Below, in pieces: positions 8,270 to 16,153 of a DNA stretch of 32,098 nt. The first letter of the stretch is position 1. The number at the start of each line of letters is the position of its first letter. The notes below the pieces were generated by a model. It ran no database searches and had not been told where the DNA came from. It saw only the letters and a program-made list of their open reading frames with translations. Made by a program: the position numbers and the translations under genes. Source of the DNA: an uncultured Opitutia bacterium (GTDB lineage: Bacteria; Verrucomicrobiota; Verrucomicrobiia; Opitutales; Opitutaceae); contig CAIPZZ010000119.1 in assembly GCA_903869665.1 (NCBI GenBank), positions 1 through 32,098 of the forward strand. The letters are read 5' to 3'.

Positions 8270-8908
8270 ATGCAATTCGCCGACCTCCGCGCCGACTACG
8301 GCCTCGCCGCGCTCCTCGAGAAGGACCTCGCGCGCGACCCTTTCCGCCAGTTTGAGCAATGGTTTCAGGAGGCCGGCGCGGCGAAAATCCCTGAGCCCAA
8401 CGCCATGGTGCTCTCCACCGCCGGGGCTGACGGCCGCCCGTCCTCGCGCACCGTGCTGCTCAAAGGACTCGACGGTCGCGGCTTCGTCTTTTTCTCCGGC
8501 TATGAGAGCCGCAAGGGCCGCGATCTCGCGGCCAACCCGCGCGCCGGGCTCCTCTTTCCCTGGCTCGCACTTGAGCGGCAGGTGATCGTCGAGGGTGTCG
8601 TTGCGCGCGTGCCGCGCGAGGAGAGCGAGGCGTATTTCCATTCCCGCCCCCACGCCAGCCAGCTCGCCCCCTGGGCCGCCCCGCAGAGCACCGTGCTGGC
8701 CAACCGCGCCGCGCTCGACGCCGCCTATAAGGCGGTCGAGAAAAAGCACGCCGGCCAGCCCGTGCCACTCCCGCCGCACTGGGGCGGCTGGCGGCTCGCG
8801 CCCGAGACCGTTGAGTTCTGGCAGGGCCGCCGCAACCGCCTCCACGACCGCCTGCGCTACCGCCGCGAGGCCGACGGCGCCTGGGTGGTAGAGCGCCTCG
8901 CGCCATGA
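8270..8908 (+). CDS. pdxH: Pyridoxamine/pyridoxine 5'-phosphate oxidase
   Basis: 212 residues, the usual length for PdxH. I chose ATG 8270 because MQFADLRADYGLAALLEKDL matches the family start; ATG-like start 8189 would add 27 Pro-rich residues. Known: the cytosolic FMN homodimer oxidises PNP and PMP to pyridoxal 5'-phosphate, the last or salvage step of vitamin B6 metabolism. Seen: PDPF-type start DPFRQFEQWF, substrate/FMN segment RPSSRTVLLKG, FSGYESRKGRDL, the EGVVARVPREESEAYFHSRP block, WAAPQS, and the C-terminal GGWRLAP...EFWQGRRNRLHDRLRY signature. Its stop overlaps the start of the histidine kinase by 4 bp (ATGA), so the two are translationally coupled although no functional link is obvious. 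Confidence 0.96.
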   Translation: MQFADLRADYGLAALLEKDLARDPFRQFEQWFQEAGAAKIPEPNAMVLSTAGADGRPSSRTVLLKGLDGRGFVFFSGYESRKGRDLAANPRAGLLFPWLALERQVIVEGVVARVPREESEAYFHSRPHASQLAPWAAPQSTVLANRAALDAAYKAVEKKHAGQPVPLPPHWGGWRLAPETVEFWQGRRNRLHDRLRYRREADGAWVVERLAP

Positions 8909-10509
8909 AACGCCCCGTCGCGCGAAAAAAATCCTCCGCCCCGCGCCCGCCGGCTGCCCGGCTGCTCGCCGCCGCGCTCGGTGCGCTCGCCAAGGGCGTG
9001 CTGCTCGCCGAGCCGCGCTGGCGGCGCGACGGGCTGAAAATCATCTTCGCCAACGACAGCCTCTGCACCATGACCGGCCTCTCCGCCGCCATGCTCTGCC
9101 GCCAGTCGCATGGCACGCTCCACGCCGATCACGCGCATTTTCCCGCGCTGCGCCGGTGGCTCCGCCGCCCCCTGCCGGGTCACGCCCTCACCGGCGAGGG
9201 CTATCTCGCCCGCGCCGACGGCACACCCCTCTACGCCGCATGGACGTTCAACGCCGTCGCCGGCGCGCGTGGCCGCGTCACCCACATCGCCATCACCTAT
9301 CGGGACATGACGGCCAAGCGCCGGCTGCAGGAGGAGATCGTCCACGCGCAGCGGCTCGACGCGGTGGGCCGCCTCGCCGGCGGCGTCGCGCACGACTTTA
9401 ACAACCTCCTCTCCGTCATCAACGGCTACGCCGAGATCCTCGCCGCCCGCCCCTCCGTCCGCCGCCACGCCGCCCGCGAGATCGGCGAGATCCACCGTGC
9501 CGGCCGCCACGCCGCCGGCCTCGTCCGCCAGCTCCTCGCCTTTAGCCGCCGTCAGTCGCTCCACCCGCGCGTCCACAGCCTCAACCGCCTCGTCCGCGAC
9601 AACGCCGACATCCTCGCCAAACTCCTCCGCCCCGACAAAACCCTCGCTCTCGACCTCGCCGCCGAGCCCGACCGCGCCCGCGTGGACTCCGCGCAGCTCC
9701 AGCAGGTGCTCCTTAATCTCGTCCTCAACGCCCGCGATGCGCTCGCCACGGGCGGCGAGGCTGTCATCCGCACCCGCCACCGCGAGATCACTGTCGGCCG
9801 GAACCGCCGCCTCACCGACCTCCCGCCCGGCCGCTACGTGGTTCTCACCGTCAGCGACAATGGTGCCGGTATGGACGAATCCGCGCGCTCGCACCTCTTC
9901 GAGCCGTTTTTCACCACCAAGGAGCCCGGCAAGGGCACCGGCCTCGGCCTCGCGCTCGTCTATGGCGTCGTCCAGCAAAGCGGTGGCCATATCTTCGTCG
10001 AGAGTGCTCCCGGCCAGGGCACGACCTTCGAGATTTTTCTCCCCGCCGTGGACGCCCCCGCGCAAACCGCGGCCGCGCTCCCCATTGCGCTCCCCGTCAC
10101 CCGCGGCCGCGAGACCGTGCTCCTGGTCGAGGAAGACAATGTGGTCCGCAAGATGGTCGCCGGCATCCTCACCGCCGATGGCTACCGCGTGCTCGACGCC
10201 GTCCGCCCCGCCGAAGCGCTCCCCCTCGCCCGCCGCGCGGCCAAGCCCGTCGAGCTACTCATCGCCCCCATCTCCTCCCCTGGTGATGAAGCCGATAAAC
10301 TCGCCCGCGCTGTTCATGCCGCGCGCTCCGGCCTCCGCGTGCTCGCCATCGGCGGCCAGGATCCCATCCGCCTCGCCTGGCTCCCGCCCGAGGCCCAAGG
10401 CTCCCTGGCCAAGCCTTTCGCCCTCAGCGAGCTTCTCCGCGCCGTCCGCTCCCTCCTCGACGGCAAGGGCGTGCCCACCGCCCCGCCACACTTCCAGCCG
10501 CCCACGTGA
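8905..10509 (+). CDS. Cytosolic PAS-hybrid histidine kinase with degenerate receiver domain
   Basis: 534 residues, no membrane segment. A basic N-terminus is followed by a PAS-like sensor (about 23-148, ending in the usual [14 protein letters not shown]). The HisKA domain carries His163 in AHDFNNLL. The HATPase_c domain has N-box Asn275 (LNARDAL), G1 DNGAGM (Asp318), F-box FEPFFTTK and G2 GTGLGL (344-349), so the kinase core looks active. The C-terminal receiver (about 402-525) keeps the acidic pair Glu410/Asp411 and Lys503 (AKPF). However, the phospho-acceptor position in [11 protein letters not shown] is Pro455 instead of Asp, and the Ser/Thr position reads Gly (VLAIGG). The receiver is therefore probably not phosphorylated. 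Known: this NtrB-like AHDFNNLL class often works with separate regulators. It is coupled to pdxH by overlap and followed by sixA. Confidence 0.92.
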   Translation: MKRPVARKKSSAPRPPAARLLAAALGALAKGVLLAEPRWRRDGLKIIFANDSLCTMTGLSAAMLCRQSHGTLHADHAHFPALRRWLRRPLPGHALTGEGYLARADGTPLYAAWTFNAVAGARGRVTHIAITYRDMTAKRRLQEEIVHAQRLDAVGRLAGGVAHDFNNLLSVINGYAEILAARPSVRRHAAREIGEIHRAGRHAAGLVRQLLAFSRRQSLHPRVHSLNRLVRDNADILAKLLRPDKTLALDLAAEPDRARVDSAQLQQVLLNLVLNARDALATGGEAVIRTRHREITVGRNRRLTDLPPGRYVVLTVSDNGAGMDESARSHLFEPFFTTKEPGKGTGLGLALVYGVVQQSGGHIFVESAPGQGTTFEIFLPAVDAPAQTAAALPIALPVTRGRETVLLVEEDNVVRKMVAGILTADGYRVLDAVRPAEALPLARRAAKPVELLIAPISSPGDEADKLARAVHAARSGLRVLAIGGQDPIRLAWLPPEAQGSLAKPFALSELLRAVRSLLDGKGVPTAPPHFQPPT

Positions 10510-10567
10510 CCGTCAGCCTCGTTCTCTCCTTCCATAAATGTTCTCCATCCGTTTTCCGAACCAAACC

Positions 10568-10594
10568 GAGAATGAGCAGTAGAAAGAGAACGAT
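10568..10594. repeat. 27-bp purine-rich element, copy 1
   Basis: GAGAATGAG-N7-AAGAGAACGAT; a second copy with the same outer blocks and the same 7-nt spacer occurs at 31200-31226. The AGAGAACG part also pairs with CGTTCTCT at 10520-10527, giving a long-range inverted repeat across the kinase-sixA gap. It ends 21 bp before the sixA start codon. Confidence 0.6.
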
Positions 10595-10615
10595 TTTCCC
10601 TACCCCAATCCGAAA

Positions 10616-11107
10616 ATGCTCCTCCATCTTATCCGCCACGGCCACGCTCTGCCCGCCGATGAGGATGCCGCCCGCCCGCTCAGCCCACGCGGCCGCGCGG
10701 ACGTGACCGCCCTTGCCGCCCGCCTCCGCGCCGACGGCCTCGCTCCCGCCGCCATCTGGCACAGCCCGCTCCGCCGCGCCCGCGAGACCGCGGCCCTCCT
10801 CGCGCAGCACACCCAGCCCGCCGGCCAGCCGATCATGCTCGTGGGCAAATCCCACCTGCAGCCCGACGACGACCCCGCGAAAATCGCCCGCCTCCTCGCC
10901 GATCTGCCTCCGCGTGCCACCCTCGCCATCGTCGGCCACCAGCCGCACCTCGGCACGCTCGCCACCCTGCTCACCACCGGCCGCGCCGAGCCGGCGAAAT
11001 TCGCCTTCGAGACCGCCGGTCTCCTCACCCTCGCCCCCGCCGAGGGAAAACACGAGGCCAACGACCTCCCGCGTTGGGAGACAGTTGTCAGCACCAGCCT
11101 CACTTAG
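10616..11107 (+). CDS. sixA: Phosphohistidine phosphatase, SixA type
   Basis: 163 residues, typical for SixA. Known: histidine phosphatase superfamily members use a phosphohistidine intermediate; SixA removes phosphate from His-phosphorylated domains such as HPt modules and PTS proteins. Seen: N-terminal LIRHGHA with Arg7-His8 (nucleophile), SPLRRARETA with the conserved Arg56, and IVGHQPHL with His108. No signal peptide, so cytosolic. It starts 106 bp after the hybrid histidine kinase on the same strand, so a role in dephosphorylating that pathway is a reasonable inference. The tail after residue 140 is short and polar. The gap upstream contains a purine-rich repeat rather than a recognisable promoter. 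Confidence 0.9.
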   Translation: MLLHLIRHGHALPADEDAARPLSPRGRADVTALAARLRADGLAPAAIWHSPLRRARETAALLAQHTQPAGQPIMLVGKSHLQPDDDPAKIARLLADLPPRATLAIVGHQPHLGTLATLLTTGRAEPAKFAFETAGLLTLAPAEGKHEANDLPRWETVVSTSLT

Positions 11108-11156
11108 GCATTAGCTTAAATACTTGGCCAAAAATCTGTAACCGCGAAGTTATCGG

Positions 11157-12239
11157 TTAGTGAGCAGCGGAGACCGGCGCGGCGGCGGGCTTTTCGGCGG
11201 GCCAGGTGGCGAGGGCGGCCTTGAGCATGTCAGCCGTCCAGGCGGCGCGGCTGAGGACGAAGCGGTAGCGGAGATCCAGCTTTTCGCCGGCGGCGAGCTG
11301 GATGGGCTTGGGCCCGAGGATGGTCTGGTCGGCGAAATAGAACGGCGGGCGCTGCGTGGGGCCGTTGATGAGATACCAGTTGGAGCCGCTAGCGCTGGGG
11401 CCGATGTTATGAACGTCGTTGTTCAACGAGCTGAAGCCGCCACCGCTGGTGATGCCGTTATGTCTGTCACTCAGAAACGCGATGCCGCCCGCCGGCTTCC
11501 CGTCAGTGCCGAAATTGAAGCCCATCGCGGGCATGTCGGGGCGCGAGCGCTCGCCCGCGCGGGTTTGATCGGGCATGCCGTCGTAGGTGAACTGGGTGAT
11601 GGGTCCGCCGAGAGAAACATACGCGGGGCCAGTGGGCGCCATGCGGAGGCTCATGCCGGCGTAGCCGCCGTTGTAGGCACCGCGTGGTTCGCCGGGCATC
11701 GCCGTGCGGTCGAGGAGCGCGCCCTCAGGGCCGGCGACGAAGCGGGCCTTCCAGTCAATCGTGTAGCTGCCGTTGGCGTCGGGCGCGGAGACGGCGATCT
11801 CGCGGCTCTCGACCATGTCCACGCGGGGGATGTCGTGGTTGATATAGGTGAGAGCCATCTTGATGGTGGCGCTGCCGTCAGGCTGCGTGGCGATGACCGG
11901 GGCGGTCCACGCGGTCTTGCCGGCGGGCTGGCCGCTCACCTTGTCCTCCTCCCAATAATTTTTCCCGTTGATGTATTTCCAGGAGAACCAAAGCCCGTAG
12001 TGCCACGGGTGGTCGCTCGGGGCGCGCTCGGTGACGTTGGCCCCGCCCACCGCCCCGAGCGGGTGGAAGAACGGCTTGCCGCTCGACGCGGCGTCGAAGT
12101 TGAACTGCCAGACGACGGCGTCGCCGGCCTTCCAAGCGAGGGTGGTGTCGGTGCGCTGCCATTCCGCGCGCGCGGTGGCAGCGAAGGCGAGCAGAGCGAG
12201 GATCAGGATACGGAGCGAGGGGCGGAGGGAGAGGGGCAT
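11157..12239 (-). CDS. Secreted DUF6807 (PmoA-type) protein
   Basis: 360 residues with a clear signal peptide (MPLSLRPSLRILILALLAFAATARA, cleavage likely after residue 25). The family signature is evident: FFHPLG (57-62) followed by SDHPWHYGLWFSW (75-87) and NGKNYWEE. Known: DUF6807 proteins are annotated PmoA in databases but are not particulate methane monooxygenase subunits. They are common in Verrucomicrobiota and Planctomycetota, often near carbohydrate-degradation genes, and adopt a beta-sandwich fold. Function is unproven. The Ala/Pro-rich C-terminus (AEKPAAAPVSAAH) looks disordered. It converges with sixA, and a weak TAACCG/CGGTTA palindrome (11139-11159) overlaps its stop codon. The name methane oxygenase should not be taken literally. 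Confidence 0.85.
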   Translation of the reverse strand: MPLSLRPSLRILILALLAFAATARAEWQRTDTTLAWKAGDAVVWQFNFDAASSGKPFFHPLGAVGGANVTERAPSDHPWHYGLWFSWKYINGKNYWEEDKVSGQPAGKTAWTAPVIATQPDGSATIKMALTYINHDIPRVDMVESREIAVSAPDANGSYTIDWKARFVAGPEGALLDRTAMPGEPRGAYNGGYAGMSLRMAPTGPAYVSLGGPITQFTYDGMPDQTRAGERSRPDMPAMGFNFGTDGKPAGGIAFLSDRHNGITSGGGFSSLNNDVHNIGPSASGSNWYLINGPTQRPPFYFADQTILGPKPIQLAAGEKLDLRYRFVLSRAAWTADMLKAALATWPAEKPAAAPVSAAH

Positions 12240-12356
12240 GACGGGGAAAGTCTGGCGTGGCGGAGTTGAAATGGGAGAGAAATTTTCCGGCGGTCGGCAG
12301 CCCTATCAAGCTCGCATCCACGCCGGCAAGGGCGGGCAAAGGGGCGTGGGGCGCCT

Positions 12357-13397
12357 TCATTTGTTGCCACCACCCGCCGCCTCGGAGGCGCGTTTGGCGA
12401 GCTGGGTGCGGAGGTAGGTGTCGGTCGTGGCGTTTTTCCATGCGGTGAGCCACAGGCTCGCCAGCAGCTCGCCGCCGCGCAGGAGCTGCTCCTCGATGAA
12501 GGCGCGGCCCTCGGCGCTGTCGGCCGGGGTGTCGCCCTTGAGCTTGTTCGCCTGGTCGAGCGCGTAGAGCGGCTCGACGCGGGTATTCTGCGCGGCGATG
12601 TGCCGCAGCGCGGCGTCGAAGATCGCGTCGCGCGCGCCCGGCGCGGCGGCGGTGGGCAGCAGTTTAGCGACACGGGCGCGCGGGAGCACGTCGGCGGGCA
12701 ACAGGCCGACCTTGGCGATGAAGCCACCGTCTATCCACGAGTGGAATCCGCTCCACGTCGTGTAGCCCTTAGGGTTCGCGCCGGTCCAGCCATTGTGGCG
12801 GACAGTGGTGTGTAGCGGCTGAGCGCTGTCGCCGACGTAGTGGCCCATGACGCCCATCGTGTAGAGGATGTCGGCCTGAGCGTTGGCGATTTCGGTGGGC
12901 GTGCCGCCGAACTCCTGGAAAGTTTTTAGATAGGAAAACTCCGACCGCAATTTCGCGTAATGCTCAGTGATCGCCCAGGGCAGGAAACCCGGCCATTCCT
13001 GCGTGTGGTCGGCGTTCTTCGCGGGGTCAATCGCGGGAAATTTTTTCGGGTGCGCCGCGCGGCCGGCGGCAAACTGCCCGGCAAACTCGTAGCGCAGCGG
13101 GCTGACGGTGGCCGGGTCGAGCCCGGCGGCGGCGAGCTGCTCGTAGTCGAGGTAGTGGTCGAGGCTGTTGGCCTGCTTGAGCGGGAGGTCGGGGACGTTG
13201 CGCCAGCGGTCGGGCTCGCCGGCGAGAAACGCGATCCGCTCGGCAGCCTCGGGCGCACGCACGAAGGCGGGAAACTCCGCCGGCAGCCCGGCGAGCGCGA
13301 GCTGGTTGACGAGGCGGTGGCCGGGGTAGTCCCACGCGCGGAGCGCGGGCGCGGCGGCGAGCAGCGCGGCGAGGACGGGCAGGAGGCGGGGGTGCAT
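12357..13397 (-). CDS. Secreted S1/P1-type zinc nuclease / phospholipase C-superfamily protein
   Basis: 346 residues from ATG 13397, which starts a signal peptide ending ...ALRA; the longer frame to 13493 adds 32 non-signal residues. Cleavage before Trp22 would expose the N-terminal Trp that binds zinc in this family. Using remembered P1 nuclease numbering (offset about 21 early, 70 late), ligands fall at Trp22, His27, His81, His186, Asp190, His196, His219 and Asp223; Asp63 may replace Asp45. The spacing 186-196-219 is identical to P1 (116-126-149). The motif GHYVGDSAQPLH is the family hallmark. Known: these trinuclear zinc enzymes cleave single-stranded nucleic acids, 3'-nucleotides or phospholipids. 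Inferred: an active periplasmic or secreted phosphodiesterase; substrate undetermined. It lies 117 bp upstream of the DUF6807 gene. Confidence 0.85.
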   Translation of the reverse strand: MHPRLLPVLAALLAAAPALRAWDYPGHRLVNQLALAGLPAEFPAFVRAPEAAERIAFLAGEPDRWRNVPDLPLKQANSLDHYLDYEQLAAAGLDPATVSPLRYEFAGQFAAGRAAHPKKFPAIDPAKNADHTQEWPGFLPWAITEHYAKLRSEFSYLKTFQEFGGTPTEIANAQADILYTMGVMGHYVGDSAQPLHTTVRHNGWTGANPKGYTTWSGFHSWIDGGFIAKVGLLPADVLPRARVAKLLPTAAAPGARDAIFDAALRHIAAQNTRVEPLYALDQANKLKGDTPADSAEGRAFIEEQLLRGGELLASLWLTAWKNATTDTYLRTQLAKRASEAAGGGNK

Positions 13398-13499
13398 GGG
13401 GGCGCGTGCGAGAACGCGGTCAGGCAAAGCGAAACCGGAGAAAGTTGCAACCCCGGCTCGCCATCCCGGTCGGAACCCCGCAGCCTGCGCCACTCCGCG
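13398..13499. promoter_or_regulatory. Divergent intergenic region
   Basis: This 102-bp gap separates the divergent starts of the zinc nuclease-like gene (-) and the TIGR03790 gene (+), so it must hold start signals for both unless they are leaderless or read through. No convincing -35/-10 pair or Shine-Dalgarno sequence was seen. Confidence 0.3.
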
Positions 13500-15167
13500 A
13501 TGAAATCCCTCCCCACCTTGCTGCTGCTCGCCGGACTCGCGCTCGGCGCGGGCGCGGCGGCGCGGGCGGCGGACGGCCCGACGCGCGACGCCGACCTCGC
13601 AGCCCGGGTCGTCATCCTCGCCAACAGCGCCGACGCCGACTCGGTCGCGCTGGCACGCTACTACGCGGAGAAACGCGGCATCCCGGAGAAAAACATCGTC
13701 GCGCTCAAGCTGCCCGCGACGGAAATGATCTCACGGGAGGAGTTCGACACGCTGCTCTACCAACCGCTGCAGGACGAGCTTGTGCGCCGTAAGTGGCTCG
13801 ACGGCCTCGCCGTCGCCGCGCCCAACCCCGCGCCGCGCCGCCATTACTCCATTCTCGGCCATCGCCTCTCCTACCTCGTCGTCTGCCGCGGCGTGCCGCT
13901 CTACGTCGGCGGTTACGACGTGCCTGACGACAACCCGCAATACACCGCGCGCCAGGCCCAGCTCCGCAAGAGCGACGCCGCCGTGGACTCCGAGCTCGCG
14001 CTGCTCCCGCGCGAAGGCTGGCCGCTGATGGCGTTCGTGGCCAACCCTCTCTTCAACCGCGAGCGCCCACCTTCGCTCCTCGCGCAGCAGGTCGTGAAGG
14101 TCGCCCGGCTCGACGGTCCCACGCCCGCCGACGCGCGCGCGCTCGTGGACCACGCCCTGGCCGCCGAGACCTCCGGCCTGGTCGGCCGCGGCTACATTGA
14201 CCTCGGCGGCCCGCACGCCGACGGCGACCAATGGCTGGAGGACACCGCGCGGCAGCTCGCCGCGCTCGGCTTCGACACCGACACGGACCACGCCAAGGAG
14301 CCGCTCGGCCCTGCCGCGCGTTTCGACGCGGCCGCGCTCTACTTCGGTTGGTATTCGCAGACGGTGAACGGCCCCTTCGCGGCCGAGGACTTCCATTTCG
14401 CGCCCGGCGCAGTCGCGCTGCACATCTTCAGCTACTCCGCCTCGACGCTGCGCGACGCCCGCCACTCTTGGGCCGCCGCGCTCGTCGCGCGCGGTGCCAC
14501 CGCCACGTTCGGCAACGTCAGCGAGCCGTTCCTCCAGTTCACACACCAACCGCACCTCGTGCTGCGCGCGCTCGCGCGCGGCGACACGCTCGGCGACGCG
14601 GCCGCCTACGCCATCCCTTATTTTAGCTGGATGGGCGTGCTCATCGGCGACCCGCTCTACCGGCCGTTCAAGGTCACCTTCGACGAGCAATGGAAAAACC
14701 ACGCAAGCCTGCCCGCCGCCCAGCGGCCCTACGTCGTCATGCGGAAAATGCGCCTGCTGGACGCGGCGAAACAGCACACCGAGGCGGTCACGCTCGGACT
14801 GGAGGAGCTGAACGATAGTTTCAGCCTTCCAGTCGCGCTGACGCTGGCCGCGCTGTTTCACGATTCGGGCCACGACGCCGGCGCGGCGCGCGCGCTCGCG
14901 CCGTTGCTCACTCCGGTCTACCCGGCCACCCCCGCCGCCGCGCCGCTGATCGCCACCGCCGCCGGGCAGTTTTCCTCGCTCGGCGAGAAACCGTCCGCGC
15001 TGCTCGCGTGGCAACGGCTGCTCGCGCTGGAGAACCTGCGGCGCGAGCTGCGCGCGGCCTGGCTACCGCCCGCCGCCGCTGCCGCCCGCGCGGCGGGCGA
15101 CGAGGCCCAGGCCGCCCGCTGGGACGCAGAGGTAAAGGAACTGGCCGCCACAGAGCTGAAAAAATAG
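13500..15167 (+). CDS. Exported TIGR03790 family protein
   Basis: 555 residues from ATG 13500. This start gives a signal peptide (MKSLPTLLLLAGLALGAGAAARA, cleavage near 23); the frame is open far upstream but only over the antisense of the neighbouring gene. Family features: an early NSADADSVALARYYAEKRGIPEK block (about 42-64), a RLSYLVVCRGVPLYV segment, a GRGYIDLGG segment, and a later GNVSEPFLQFTHQP and GDPLYRPFKV block. Known: TIGR03790 is a protein family of unknown function found in Planctomycetota, Verrucomicrobiota and Acidobacteriota. Residues after about 400 are helical and Ala-rich, resembling a tetratricopeptide-like tail. It converges on the next gene with only 17 bp between stops. 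I cannot assign an activity. Confidence 0.85.
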   Translation: MKSLPTLLLLAGLALGAGAAARAADGPTRDADLAARVVILANSADADSVALARYYAEKRGIPEKNIVALKLPATEMISREEFDTLLYQPLQDELVRRKWLDGLAVAAPNPAPRRHYSILGHRLSYLVVCRGVPLYVGGYDVPDDNPQYTARQAQLRKSDAAVDSELALLPREGWPLMAFVANPLFNRERPPSLLAQQVVKVARLDGPTPADARALVDHALAAETSGLVGRGYIDLGGPHADGDQWLEDTARQLAALGFDTDTDHAKEPLGPAARFDAAALYFGWYSQTVNGPFAAEDFHFAPGAVALHIFSYSASTLRDARHSWAAALVARGATATFGNVSEPFLQFTHQPHLVLRALARGDTLGDAAAYAIPYFSWMGVLIGDPLYRPFKVTFDEQWKNHASLPAAQRPYVVMRKMRLLDAAKQHTEAVTLGLEELNDSFSLPVALTLAALFHDSGHDAGAARALAPLLTPVYPATPAAAPLIATAAGQFSSLGEKPSALLAWQRLLALENLRRELRAAWLPPAAAAARAAGDEAQAARWDAEVKELAATELKK

Positions 15168-15184
15168 CTCCGCGCGGGAAGCGC

Positions 15185-16153
15185 TTACGGCGCGGCGAAC
15201 TCCACGATGACCGGCAAATGGTCGGAGCCCACATCCGGCCCAATGGAACGACGGAAGACGCGCAGCTCAGGCGACAACAGGCATTGGTCAATCGGGATGC
15301 GGAGAAAAAACGGCGCGCTCGGCCAGCTTCCTTGATAACCGCGGCCCCGCGAGCTGTCCTCCAGGCCGGTGATCGCAAGCAGCCGCTGGAAGTGGCCGTT
15401 CCACGGCGTGGTGTTGAGATCGCCCAGCAAAATCTTCGGGCCGGGCTGCTGATTCAGGAACCTGCCCGCCGCGTCGAGCTGCTGGTTGCGGAGCCGCGAG
15501 TTTTCCCGGCCACCTGGGGGCAGCGGATGCGTGCCCAGCACCGAGAGCACCGTCCCGCCGACGGCAATCCGCGCGAAAACCGAGGGTGCCTCCGCGTCGC
15601 CGAGCCAAACCACCTTCGGCCCCACGAGCGGATGCCGGCTGACCAGCATGATGCCGAAATTGTCCTCGCGCGTCTCGGCGAGCACGTAAGGAAACAAATC
15701 CCGCAGCGGCTCCAGCTCGCGCCGCCACACCGCGTCAATCTCCTCCAGCACAGCAAAATCCGGCCGTGTCTCGCGGAGAAAATCGCGCACGCGGCCAAAC
15801 TGGCGGTTCTCGGTGCGGACGTTCAGCAGCACAGCGTGGACGGCCGGGCCGGAGCCGGCGGCGGTCGTCGGGGTAACCCAACCCATGTGCGGCAGGAGCA
15901 CGGCGGCGTTCACGGCCGCGAGCACCACCGCAAACCCGGCCCAACGCCATTGACGGCGAAACGCGTGGACCACGGCGATCACCAACGCGCCCGCGAGATA
16001 TTGCGCCCGAAAGTGCGACGTGAGATCGAACGCCCACCAAAACCAGCCGAGAAAGCCGGTCGCGGTGAACAGAGCCGTGAACGCCGCGATCAAAAACAGC
16101 AGGGCGGCCCAAGCCCCCCGCAGGCTAAAGGCGACCGGCCGACCGGCACTCAT
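15185..16153 (-). CDS. Membrane-anchored endonuclease/exonuclease/phosphatase (EEP) family protein
   Basis: 322 residues. Three hydrophobic segments (about 13-33, 52-67 and 73-92) anchor a C-terminal EEP domain. Catalytic residues of the DNase I/exonuclease III fold are visible: Asn111 (LLNVRTEN), Glu137 (LEEID), His209 (GTHPLPP), Asp245 and Asn247 (GDLNTTPW), Asp289 (PIDQC) and the closing Asp311-His312 (GSDHLPV). Known: EEP members cleave phosphodiester or phosphomonoester bonds with Mg2+; membrane forms of this layout resemble YafD-like proteins. The catalytic domain probably faces the periplasm. Last gene of the 13-gene block: its start overlaps the stop of the caspase-like gene by 4 bp (16150-16153), implying coupled translation. 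Substrate (nucleic acid, lipid head group or inositol phosphate) is unknown. Confidence 0.88.
   Translation of the reverse strand: MSAGRPVAFSLRGAWAALLFLIAAFTALFTATGFLGWFWWAFDLTSHFRAQYLAGALVIAVVHAFRRQWRWAGFAVVLAAVNAAVLLPHMGWVTPTTAAGSGPAVHAVLLNVRTENRQFGRVRDFLRETRPDFAVLEEIDAVWRRELEPLRDLFPYVLAETREDNFGIMLVSRHPLVGPKVVWLGDAEAPSVFARIAVGGTVLSVLGTHPLPPGGRENSRLRNQQLDAAGRFLNQQPGPKILLGDLNTTPWNGHFQRLLAITGLEDSSRGRGYQGSWPSAPFFLRIPIDQCLLSPELRVFRRSIGPDVGSDHLPVIVEFAAP

Noticed and set aside
11139-11159. TAACCG/CGGTTA palindrome between sixA and the DUF6807 gene as a terminator
   Set aside because: Only a 6-bp stem, no T-run on either strand, and it overlaps the DUF6807 stop codon.
11157-12239. Reading the PmoA label as a methane monooxygenase subunit
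   Set aside because: The protein is a signal-peptide-bearing DUF6807 protein with DHPWHYG motifs; no membrane-subunit features and no pmoB/pmoC neighbours.
12960-13499. N-terminal extension of the TIGR03790 frame by 180 codons
   Set aside because: The extension runs over the antisense of the zinc nuclease gene, and ATG 13500 starts a proper signal peptide.
13731-15014. A 427-codon - strand open frame
   Set aside because: Antisense to the TIGR03790 gene, which has family motifs and a signal peptide; the - frame has neither.
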